Assembly: GCA_023419095.1 (NCBI GenBank)
Contig: JAEZYN010000129.1
Coordinates: 1-17,154, forward strand
DNA from: Bacteroidota bacterium
GTDB taxonomy: Bacteria > Bacteroidota > Bacteroidia > Flavobacteriales > Weeksellaceae
Direction: 5' to 3'
DNA: 17,154 nt
The notes below the pieces were generated by a model. The model saw only the letters and a list, made by a program, of their open reading frames with translations, was not told the DNA's origin and did not search any database. The position numbers and the translations under genes are program-made. Every line of letters starts with the position of its first letter. Position 1 is the stretch's first letter. Shown in pieces: positions 1-8,900 of the stretch.

Positions 1-2
1 GA

Positions 3-695
3 ATGAAAAAGATATTTACCTCCTTATCGATGGTGGGTGCCTTGCTGACGTTTGCGCAAAGTACCATCAGTTTCAACGGATGTCATAACCTGTTCGAGGA
101 TCAAAATTTTACATTGACGCAGACGGGGACGGACACGTTCAATAAAAAAATCTACATTACGATTCCGGTGACAGGTGATCAGGATTGTAATGGCCTCGGA
201 ACTTGCGAATTTAAGATTGAATGGAACAATGCGCAGAGCAGATGGGAATTTCTGGCGGACAGCGGAAACGGCGACTTCGTGAATCCGTATTTGATATATT
301 ATAATTCTACTGGAAACAGCGCAGCCTCAAATCCTCCGAACAACACTTTCGGAACCTGGGTTGAGAATGTTGCTGTGACGGAAGGTGCATGCGGTGGAAA
401 TCTTACCGCAGCCAATTCTACGATGACGGGTGATGTGCATAATTCGAGTCTGGCAGTTGACGGTTCGGCCAGGGCAAAAATTCAGTTGTTTCCGAATCCT
501 GTGACGGATTTTATTACCATTTCGGGTGTAGAATCGGCGAAAAGTGTTGAGATTTTTAATGTGTCGGGACAGTTGGTTCGAACTGAAAAGTTTGGCGAAA
601 AGCTTAACGTCAGCAATTTGAAACCGGGTGTTTACGTACTCAGAATCATTTCAGATCAAACCAAAATGGGCGAACTGAAATTCATTAAGAAATAA
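3..695 (+). CDS. Secreted protein with T9SS type A C-terminal sorting domain
   Basis: A 230-residue exported protein. Residues 1-18 form a signal peptide (MKK, hydrophobic core, then TFAQ). About residues 159-230 form a type A T9SS sorting domain: an FPNP motif at 163-166, then a VEIFNVSGQLV strand, an LNVSNLKPGVYVLRI segment, and a lysine-rich end (KFIKK). By family knowledge this domain directs passage through the SprA pore and attachment to, or release from, the cell surface. The middle part (about 20-157) matches no enzyme I recognise. It is rich in Thr, Asn, Gly and aromatic residues, looks beta-rich, and has four cysteines (C27, C62, C68, C130) that could form two disulfides. The ATG lies 2 bp from the window edge, so its upstream signals are not visible; the well-placed signal peptide supports this start. 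The gene ends at a terminator shared with the convergent guaB. Function unknown. Confidence 0.88.
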   Translation: MKKIFTSLSMVGALLTFAQSTISFNGCHNLFEDQNFTLTQTGTDTFNKKIYITIPVTGDQDCNGLGTCEFKIEWNNAQSRWEFLADSGNGDFVNPYLIYYNSTGNSAASNPPNNTFGTWVENVAVTEGACGGNLTAANSTMTGDVHNSSLAVDGSARAKIQLFPNPVTDFITISGVESAKSVEIFNVSGQLVRTEKFGEKLNVSNLKPGVYVLRIISDQTKMGELKFIKK

Positions 696-707
696 TTTTA
701 AACAGAA

Positions 708-743
708 AAACGGCTGCAAAATCTTTTGCAGCCGTTTATTTTT
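708..743. terminator. Bidirectional rho-independent terminator between the T9SS cargo gene and guaB
   Basis: There is a perfect inverted repeat: 708-721 (AAACGGCTGCAAAA) pairs with 724-737 over 14 bp; the innermost A-T pairs must open to form a real loop. A T-rich tract (TTTATTTTTA) follows on the plus strand, and the A-rich run before the stem (about 700-710) supplies the T tract for the minus strand. It sits 12 bp after the stop of the upstream gene and 12 bp from the guaB stop, so it can end both convergent transcripts. Confidence 0.88.
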
Positions 744-749
744 AAGTTA

Positions 750-2210
750 TTAAAGCGAATAGTTGGGCGCTTCCTGCGTGATAATCACGTCGTGTGGATG
801 CGATTCCTTTAGACCGCTTCCGGTGATCATCACCATTTTACCTTCGCGTTGAAGTATTTCAATATCCTTTGTTCCGCAGTAGCCCATTCCGGCACGGATT
901 CCGCCGGTAAGCTGAAAAACCACTTCTTCCAGTTTTCCTTTATGCGGCACTCTGCCCTCGATACCTTCCGGCACAAATTTCTTCGCTTCACTCTGGAAAT
1001 ATCGTTCCTTTCCGCCGCGACGCATCGCTGAAAGCGAGCCCATTCCCTGATACGCTTTAAATTTACGTCCCTGAAAAATGATTTCCTCGCCCGGCGCTTC
1101 ATCGGTTCCGGCAAGTAAAGAGCCGAGCATTACGGCACTTGCGCCCGATGCCAGAGCTTTCACGATGTCGCCTGAAAGCTTGATTCCGCCATCAGCGATT
1201 ACCGCTACATTTTTGGTTTTAGCATATTCAAACACATTATAAATCGCAGAAAGTTGCGGTACACCAACACCGGCAACTACTCTTGTCGTACAGATGGAAC
1301 CCGGCCCAACACCTACTTTCAGGATGTTTGCACCCGCATCGATAAGGTCTTTTGCTCCTTCTGCTGTTACAATATTTCCACCCACGATGTCAAGTTCCGG
1401 AAAACTGGCGCGGATTTCTTTGATTTTATCTAAAACGCCGCGCGAATGTCCGTGTGCGGAATCTACAGCGATGATATCAACGCCCGCATCTACAAGCGCG
1501 GAAACCCGGTCCATTGTGTCTTCGCCGACGCCAACACCGGCTCCTACGATCAGTCGGCCGTTTTGGTCTTTGTTGGCATTTGGGTATTCCAACTGATTGT
1601 CGATATCTTTAATTGTGATTAAACCTACCAGTTTAAATTCTTTATCTACGATCGGCAATTTCTCGACACGGTTTTTCAGCAGAATTTCCTTGGCCTGTTC
1701 AAGGTTGGTTTCTTTGTCCGAAGTGATCAGTTTATCTTTGGTCATCAGTTCCTCTACTTTCGCGCTGAGGTTTTCCTGATATTTAACATCACGATTGGTA
1801 ATGATCCCGATAAGCGTATTTTCCGAATCAACGACAGGCAAGCCTGAAATTTTAAAGCTGGCCATCATCTCCTTCGCTTCGGCCAGTGTATGGTCTTTAG
1901 ACAAAGTGACAGGATCGGAAATCATCCCGTTTTCCGAACGTTTCACGCGGTAAACCTGCGCAGCCTGTTCGGCAACCGGCATATTTTTATGAATAAACCC
2001 GATTCCGCCAACGCGCGCCATGGCAATGGCCATTTCAGCTTCAGTCACTGTATCCATCGCTGCGGAGACGATGGGTGCGTTAAGCGTAATTTTGTCGGAA
2101 AGTCGTGATTTTAGGGAAACCTGATTCGGTAAAACTTCAGAGTATGAAGGGATAAGAAGTACGTCATCGAAAGTGATGGCTGTCTCCACGATTTTGTTAT
2201 GTATAGACAT
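750..2210 (-). CDS. guaB: Inosine-5'-monophosphate dehydrogenase
   Basis: GuaB oxidises IMP to XMP with NAD+, the committed step of guanine nucleotide synthesis, in the cytoplasm. The 486-residue product has the usual length and layout: the N-terminal part of the barrel (TFDDVLLIPSYSEV), a two-CBS Bateman module at about residues 95-205, then the rest of the catalytic barrel. Visible active-site features are the GPGSICTTR loop with catalytic Cys307, the IMP-phosphate region DGGIKLSGD, the Arg403-Tyr404 dyad in ERYFQSE, the VPEG flap segment and the GYCGTKDIE element. I chose the ATG at 2208-2210 (MSIHNKIVETAITFDDV). The open frame runs 34 codons further upstream, but that extension is not family-like and would cross the promoter and face ruvA. 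A TAATTTTG promoter element lies 14 bp upstream. It is convergent with the T9SS cargo gene and divergent from ruvA. Confidence 0.97.
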   Translation of the reverse strand: MSIHNKIVETAITFDDVLLIPSYSEVLPNQVSLKSRLSDKITLNAPIVSAAMDTVTEAEMAIAMARVGGIGFIHKNMPVAEQAAQVYRVKRSENGMISDPVTLSKDHTLAEAKEMMASFKISGLPVVDSENTLIGIITNRDVKYQENLSAKVEELMTKDKLITSDKETNLEQAKEILLKNRVEKLPIVDKEFKLVGLITIKDIDNQLEYPNANKDQNGRLIVGAGVGVGEDTMDRVSALVDAGVDIIAVDSAHGHSRGVLDKIKEIRASFPELDIVGGNIVTAEGAKDLIDAGANILKVGVGPGSICTTRVVAGVGVPQLSAIYNVFEYAKTKNVAVIADGGIKLSGDIVKALASGASAVMLGSLLAGTDEAPGEEIIFQGRKFKAYQGMGSLSAMRRGGKERYFQSEAKKFVPEGIEGRVPHKGKLEEVVFQLTGGIRAGMGYCGTKDIEILQREGKMVMITGSGLKESHPHDVIITQEAPNYSL

Positions 2211-2224
2211 CTTTACTTTCTGTG

Positions 2225-2232
2225 CAAAATTA
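2225..2232 (-). promoter_or_regulatory. Candidate guaB promoter, -7 element
   Basis: On the minus strand this reads TAATTTTG, an exact match to the Bacteroidota -7 consensus TAnnTTTG, 14 bp before the guaB ATG, giving a very short leader. I see no clear -33 TTTG at the expected spacing. The leader before the ATG (AGAAAGTAAAG) is A-rich with no convincing Shine-Dalgarno sequence, as is usual in this phylum. Confidence 0.55.
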
Positions 2233-2349
2233 AAACTTTTTTGCCGAAAAGAAAAACATGTCACTGTCTTTATACATATGTCTGCTACGTGCGTTGATTT
2301 TAAAGAAATCATCGGCAGATTTTAGCCGTAAATGTTTGTTTAAAAATTT

Positions 2350-2357
2350 TATCTTTG
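2350..2357 (+). promoter_or_regulatory. Candidate ruvA(-sprA) promoter, -7 element
   Basis: TATCTTTG matches the Bacteroidota TAnnTTTG -7 consensus exactly and lies 17 bp before the ruvA ATG. A TTTG occurs at 2335-2338, but its 11-bp gap is too short for a normal -33 partner (17-23 bp). As sprA follows ruvA with a 3-bp gap and I see no promoter between them, this is likely to be the start of a ruvA-sprA transcript of about 7.7 kb. Confidence 0.5.
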
Positions 2358-2374
2358 AAATTCGTAAGATACAA

Positions 2375-2959
2375 ATGATTTATTCGCTAAAAGGGACCGT
2401 TCAGGAACTCAACCCCACTTCAGTAATTATTGATGTACACGGCGTTGGATATTATGTCGGCATCAGTTTGCAGACATCAGAAAAATTGGTTTTAGGCCAG
2501 CCGACTTTCCTGCAGATACAGCAGATCATCCGCGAGGATGCTCATCTTCTGTTTGGATTTAACACTATTTCGGAAAAAGAAATGTTTAATCTGTTAATTT
2601 CTGTTAATGGTGTAGGGCCCGTTTCTGCCATCATTATGCTTTCCTCCCTTACACTTGCCGAAATTTCTGCGGCCATCATGAACAATAACAGTTTGCTGCT
2701 GCAAAAAGTGAAGGGAATCGGGGGAAAAACAGCGGAAAGAATCATTGTCGATCTGCGCGATAAAGTGCAGAAATTCGCAGTTTCGGAAGAGAATATTTCT
2801 AACTTTGTGAATAATAAAGTGAGGGATGAGGCGTTATCTGCATTAGAAGTTTTGGGCATTTCGCGCAAGATGAGTGAACGGATCGCCGACCGTCTATTAA
2901 AGGCTGATGCTGATCTTTCAGTGGAAGATTTAGTGAAGCAAATTTTAAAAAATATTTAA
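2375..2959 (+). CDS. ruvA: Holliday junction branch migration protein RuvA
   Basis: RuvA binds four-way DNA junctions as a tetramer and loads the RuvB motor for branch migration in recombination repair. The product has 194 residues, normal for the family. Domain I, an OB fold, covers about 1-64 and includes the acidic pin (Glu54-Asp55 in REDA). Domain II holds two helix-hairpin-helix motifs, SVNGVGPVSA (76-85) and VKGIGGKTAERI (112-123). Domain III, the RuvB-contacting helical domain, covers about 147-194 (DEALSALEVLGIS to the end). The ATG at 2375 gives MIYSLKGTV, the usual RuvA beginning; the open frame upstream of it (from 2258) does not look like RuvA. The TAA stop at 2957-2959 is in the same frame as sprA and 3 bp before its start, so the two are probably co-transcribed and perhaps translationally coupled. 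No ruvB or ruvC lies in this window. Confidence 0.96.
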   Translation: MIYSLKGTVQELNPTSVIIDVHGVGYYVGISLQTSEKLVLGQPTFLQIQQIIREDAHLLFGFNTISEKEMFNLLISVNGVGPVSAIIMLSSLTLAEISAAIMNNNSLLLQKVKGIGGKTAERIIVDLRDKVQKFAVSEENISNFVNNKVRDEALSALEVLGISRKMSERIADRLLKADADLSVEDLVKQILKNI

Positions 2960-2962
2960 CAT

Positions 2963-5900
2963 TTGGAGAAGAATAGTTTTTTTCAGCATAAATTTTTCGT
3001 TTTTGTAATCCTTTTTTTCTGCTCTGTCCCGCTGTCAGCCCAGGTTTCGCCATCTGACAGTTCATCTGTGCGCCAGGATTTTTCATTGCCAAACCCTATA
3101 CGGTATGATGCGTTTTACGATGTGTCCAGCAATATGTATGTGCTGTATCCCAAGGTAGGAAATATGGTGGTCGGTAATCCGGTTTCGATGACTTCGGAAG
3201 AATATTATCAGTATATGCTTAATAATCAGCTGAGTGAGTATTACCGTGAAAAGTCATCGGTCAACAATCTCGGTTACCGGAAAGACCAGACAGACGCATT
3301 GAAGAAAGGACTCTTACCAAGTGTAAATATTAAGAATAAACTTTTTGAGTCTATTTTTGGCGGCAATAAAATTGAGCTGATCCCACAGGGCTTTGCCTCG
3401 TTTGACATCGGTGGGCTATACCAAAAAATAGATAATCCCTTGATTCTTCCTCAAAACAGAACCAATTTCGCGATCGATATCCAGCAAAGAATTCAGCTCG
3501 GGCTGTTGGGTAAAGTTGGCGAGAATCTTCAGCTGAAAGCCAATTACGACACGCAAAGCGGTTTCGCATTCGAGAACAGGATGAATCTCGTTTGGCAGGC
3601 CAAAGGTACCTGGCGTGACCTTCAGTCTAAAGGTTTAAACGACAGAACGACAGGCGGCGAAGATAAAATCATCAAACGTGTTGAGTTCGGTAACGTGAAT
3701 ATGCCGCTTTCTACAAGTTTAATTCGTGGCTCCGAGTCTTTATTTGGTTTGAAAACCGAGTTCCAACTGGGCAAAACCTACGGAACAGTTGTGTTTTCCC
3801 AGCAGCAGGGCGAGGCACGGACAATTGTTGCACAGGGCGGTGGCGTAATGAACACATTTAAACTGAATGCCATCGATTACGAAGACAATCAGCACTATTT
3901 TCTCGGCCAGTATTTTCTGAAAAGCTATGATGATGCGCTGCTCTATTATCCGCAGGTCAATTCCCGTATCAACATCACACGTATCGAAGCGTGGGTGCTC
4001 GATCAGGGTTCGGGAAATCTGCAGGACCAGAAAGGAATTTTGGGTATTCGTGATTTGGGCGAAGGCGTTTCCGGTTTCCCCGATAACTCGCAGAACGGCC
4101 TTTATCAGGCAATCGTGAATCTGGGCGGCGGCATCCGCGACGTGAATACCGCTTACAACGCCATCAACGGACAGTCTTTCCCGAACGCAAACGGCTCACC
4201 GGAAACTTACACAGACGGCGAACAGTTTATTTTCAACCGTAAGGCTCGAAAACTTAATCAAAACGAATTCAAATATCATCCGCAGTTGGGCTATATGTCT
4301 TTAAATCAAAGACTTAATGATAATCAGTTGCTGGCGGTAGCATATTCTTATACTTTAAATGGCGATAACAAAGTTTACAAAGTCGGGGAGTTTTCGGAAG
4401 AAAGTCCGGTTCTTATTACTAAACTTTTAAAATCAAACATCAAAACCACTACGACGACACCGATGTGGAATCTGATGATGAAAAATATCTATTCGCTAAA
4501 CTCGAACGACATCAATCAGGATGGCTTTTTGCTGAATGTTTACCTGCGCGACGCCCAGAACGGAAAAGTGAACTACCTTCCGAACACGCTTGTGCAGGAC
4601 GTGAATTTGCTTAAACTGTTCAACTGGGACCGCCTGAATATGAATAATGACCTGCAACAGAACGGCGCTACTACCGGAGATGGTATTTTCGATTTTGTTC
4701 CGGGTATCACTATCGATCCCGAAAACGGAAAAGTAATTTTCACCAAAGCGAAACCTTTTGGCTCTTATCTTCAGGGAGTTCTTGGCAGCAGCGATCCGAA
4801 GTTTGTTTTCAATGAACTTTATGATCAGTTTAAAAATGTAGCTTCAGAGAACCGTCTGGCTCTGGCTTATACGCTTGAGGGCCGTTTCAAAGGTTCGCAG
4901 GGTACGGGAATTTCTTTGGGAGCCATCAACGTTCCGCAGGGCTCTGTAAAAGTTACTGCAAACGGGGTCCAACTTCAGGAAGGCATAGATTACACTGTGG
5001 ATTATATGCTCGGCACGGTGAACATCATCAATGAAACCGTGAAGCAATCGGGCCAGGCCATTAATATTTCACTTGAAAATCAGCTGTCTTTCAATACACA
5101 GCGGAAGCGGTTTTTAGGTTTAAATCTTGAACGTAAATTTAATGAACATCTTACGGTAGGAACCACAGTGGTAAATTATGCCGAAACACCGTTGACCCAA
5201 AAGGTAAATTTCGGTCAGGAAGCTGTGAATAACACGATGGCTGGTTTCAATATATTGTACAATAACCAGTTGCCTTTCCTCACCAGACTTACAGATAAAA
5301 TTCCGTTAGTGAATACGGAAGCGCCTTCGAACATCAGCTTTGCGGCCGAAGCAGCGTATTTGATCCCGGGTCAGAACAAAGGAATTGGTGACCAGTCTTA
5401 TATTGACGATTTCGAACAGACCACTTCAAAGATTTCGCTTAAAGAACCTGCGATGTGGAGCCTGGCTTCCAAACCGGAAAAAAATCCGGAACCTTATTTC
5501 CAGAATGCCACTTTGAATGATAATCTTGCGTACGGCAACGGGCGTGGGTTACTTACGTGGTACAATATCGATCCGCGATTCTATGGAATCGGTGGTACGG
5601 CGCCCAGCGGAATCAATGCGCAGGCTGTATCGAACCATGCGTCGCGGCGTGTACAGACGCAGGAGCTGTACAACTCGCGGGATTTCGTGGCAGGCGAACA
5701 GCTTTTTACCAATACCTTTGACATCACCTATTTCCCGACCGAAAGGGGACCTTATAACGTGAACCCAAATAATGAGAGCACGCAGGAACGCTGGGCCGGA
5801 CTTATGCGCCCGATTTCTGTGTCCAATTTCATCAATTCGAATATCGAATACGTAGAGTTCTGGATGATGGATCCGTACGCGGACGGTAACCCGCTAGGTG

Positions 5901-8900
5901 CCAATCCTAAGCTTTTGTTACAACTCGGTAACGTTTCTGAAGATATTCTGAAAGACGGTAAACTGCAATATGAAAACGGCTTGCCGACACCAAATGTTCC
6001 GGCAAATACTACGACTACAAACTGGGGTACGCAGCCGAACCAGTTTCCGGTATTGTACGCATTTTCTACAGAAAATGAAGAAAGAGCAGCACAGGATTTA
6101 GGCTTTGACGGTCTAGATGCACTCGGTGAGCAGGAAAGGTTCGGTACAAATTTTATCAATCCTGTTACCAATACGCCCGATCCGGCTTCAGATGATTTCG
6201 TTTTTTATCTTTCTGATAAATTCCAGGGTACGCAGGCTTCATCGCTTACCGAACGTTACAAATATTTCCGAAACCCGGAAGGAAACTCGCAGAGCAACAG
6301 CCTGGAAGTTGCCACCCAAACGCCGGATGCGGAAGATATCAACCGCGATTATAATCTCGATCAAAACGAAAATTACACACAATACACCATTAACCTCGAT
6401 AAAGCCAGCCTTGCGAAAGGTCAGAAATTCATCGTTGATGAAAAAGAAGTGGAGGTGAAATTCCAGAACGGACAGACGGGGACGAATAAATGGTTCCTTT
6501 TCCGTATACCGGTGACACAGTTTGATGACGACCCGAATGCCGGTGGTGTGCGCGATCTATCCATCTTAAATAACGTTCGCTTTGCGAGAATGCTCCTTAC
6601 AGGTTTCGACCAGACTTCTACCGTCCGTTTCGGTACGCTGGATCTGGTACGCAGCGACTGGAGAAAATACACAAAAGACATCGCTGCGTTAGGAAACGAG
6701 ACTGAAGGTGTAAACCAGGTTGACAACAGAAACCTGGATGTAGGAAGTGTGAATTTAGAAGAAAACGGCCTGAACCAGCCGCCATACGTTCTTCCTCCGG
6801 GAATCGACAGACAGATCCTCAGTGGAAATGCGGGTGCACAGAGACAGAATGAAGCTTCATTATATCTAAAGGCGGCGCCGATGGAGCCTAAAACTTCGCG
6901 CGGTGTCTTCAAGAATGTCGCACTGGATATGCGCCGTTACAAAAAACTTGAACTGTTCGTGCACGCTGAAGATCTTCGCGATGTGAGCAGCAGCCGCGTT
7001 GATCCTGATGCTAAATTCTTCATCCGTTTCGGTAGTGATGCCACTGATAACTATTATGAATACGAAACTTCACTGAAATATACCGCGAAAAATGCTACTT
7101 CGCCGCTAGAAATCTGGCCTTCTGAAAACAATGTGGATCTGATGATTCAGAATTTCGTGGATGCGAAACTTCGCCGAGATGGCAATGACCAGATCGAAAT
7201 CGATGAAAGAACAGAAGATTTTGAGTTCGGTTCTTTAGATCCCGATAAAAAGATTTTCATTAAAGGTCGGCCAAGTCTTGGAAACGTGACTAATATTATG
7301 CTCGGAATGCGAAACAATGCTACAGCCGAAACCAAAGAAGTGGTGTTATGGGTGAACGAAATCCGTCTTTCAGAAATCGAAAATAAAGGCGGCTACGCCG
7401 GAAATGCGAGTCTGAATTTTAATCTCGGTGATTTTGCACTGGTAAATGCTAACGCGTCTTACTCTACAATCGGCTTTGGAGGAATCACTGAAAAACCGGC
7501 GGAAAGGGCACAATCTACCTTATCAGCTTACAACGTAAACACTACGGTGAATGTAGATAAATTCCTGCCGGAAAAATTAGGGATAAAAATTCCGGTGAAT
7601 TACTCCTACACGCAGACCATCGAAGATCCAAAGTACAACCCGCTTGATAATGATGTAACTTTTGAGGAAGCACCAAATAAGGATGAACTTAAAACCGTTG
7701 CACGTACTTACACACAGCAAAGAAGTATCGGCGTCGTGAATATGCGTAAAGAACGTACGAATGCAGTGAAAAAACCTAAGTTTTACGACGTGGAAAACCT
7801 TTCACTGACGACGGTTTATAACGACGATTACTACCGGGATGTTTATACGAAGAAGAATTACAGACAATACCTTCGCGGCTATGTCGATTATAACTACAAC
7901 TTCAAGCCGTGGGTTCTGCGCCCGTTCAACAAGATTGTTAGCGATACGGCAAAATCTTATAAATATCTGAGGTTTATTAAAGAAGTCAACTTTAACCCGA
8001 TTCCGACTCGTTTATCATTCAGAACGGAGATTGACCGGAATTATAACGAACTTGAATTCAGAAATATTGAAGCCATCCTGAACGGAACCGGCGGACAAAA
8101 TTTTGACGTGATCAAAAACCGAAATTTCTATTTCGGCTGGCAGTATGGTTTAGGATTTAATTTTACTAAATCTTTGAAACTTGAGATCAATTCTGCGATG
8201 CGTACGCTAAACGATCACCTGAATGTGGCGGATATGAATTCTAAATCAATATTCTCTGATCCGTTGCGTGCCGGCCGGCCGGTACTGTACAACCACCGCG
8301 TGCAGCTGAATTACCGTTTTCCGTTTGAGTATCTTCCGTATCTCGACTTCATCAACGCGGAACTCGGCTATGGATTTACCTACAACTGGAATGCAAGAAG
8401 TACTGTGATGACAGGTTTTGTGAATCCCGAAACCGGCATCAGCGAGAGCCTGGGAAGCATCGGACAGAATACGAATAATGTGGTAGCGACATCAAGTGTT
8501 GACGTGCCAAAATTCTTCAGTAAGTTTAAATATTTCCAGAATATCAATACCACCATGCAAAAACGCAAGCAGGAAATAGACTCCCTCAACAACGTTTATA
8601 ATCTTGCATGGCAGAAGAAAAACAGCAAGCGAAACTTTAAATCATACAAGTTTAAGAACAAACTGAACCCGATGCAGAGCATTGCGTATGCGCTGACCTC
8701 GATCAAACAGTTCGATATTTCCTACAACGAAAACAATGGAACCGTGCTTCCGGGATTGCTTTCAGCACCGAATTGGTACGGCTACGGCCAGACATTAGGA
8801 GGCCCGACTTACGGATTCCTCTTGGGTTCACAGGCAGATATCCGCCGGACGGTTATAGAAAACGGCTGGATTTCAGATTCACCTTATATGAATGATCCGT

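Noticed and set aside
942..944. His423 in GRVPHKG of GuaB, where E. coli has Tyr (GRVAYKG), as a possible lost catalytic residue
   Set aside because: The catalytic Arg-Tyr dyad is the adjacent pair in ERYFQSE (Arg403-Tyr404), which is intact along with Cys307. Position 423 lies outside the dyad, so no loss of function is implied.
2211..2312. Longer guaB frame starting at 2312
   Set aside because: The extra 34 residues (Cys/Phe-rich) do not resemble IMP dehydrogenases, which begin near MSIHNKIVETAITFDDV. The extension would cross the guaB promoter and overlap the equally spurious ruvA extension.
2258..2374. Longer ruvA frame starting at 2258
   Set aside because: RuvA proteins begin at MIYSLKG-like sequences. 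The 39 upstream residues are unlike the family and include the TATCTTTG promoter element.
8270..8283. GC-only palindromic run CCGGCCGGCCGG inside sprA
   Set aside because: It encodes the ordinary residues of AGRPV within a barrel strand region; there is no associated repeat elsewhere in the window and no sign of a regulatory site.
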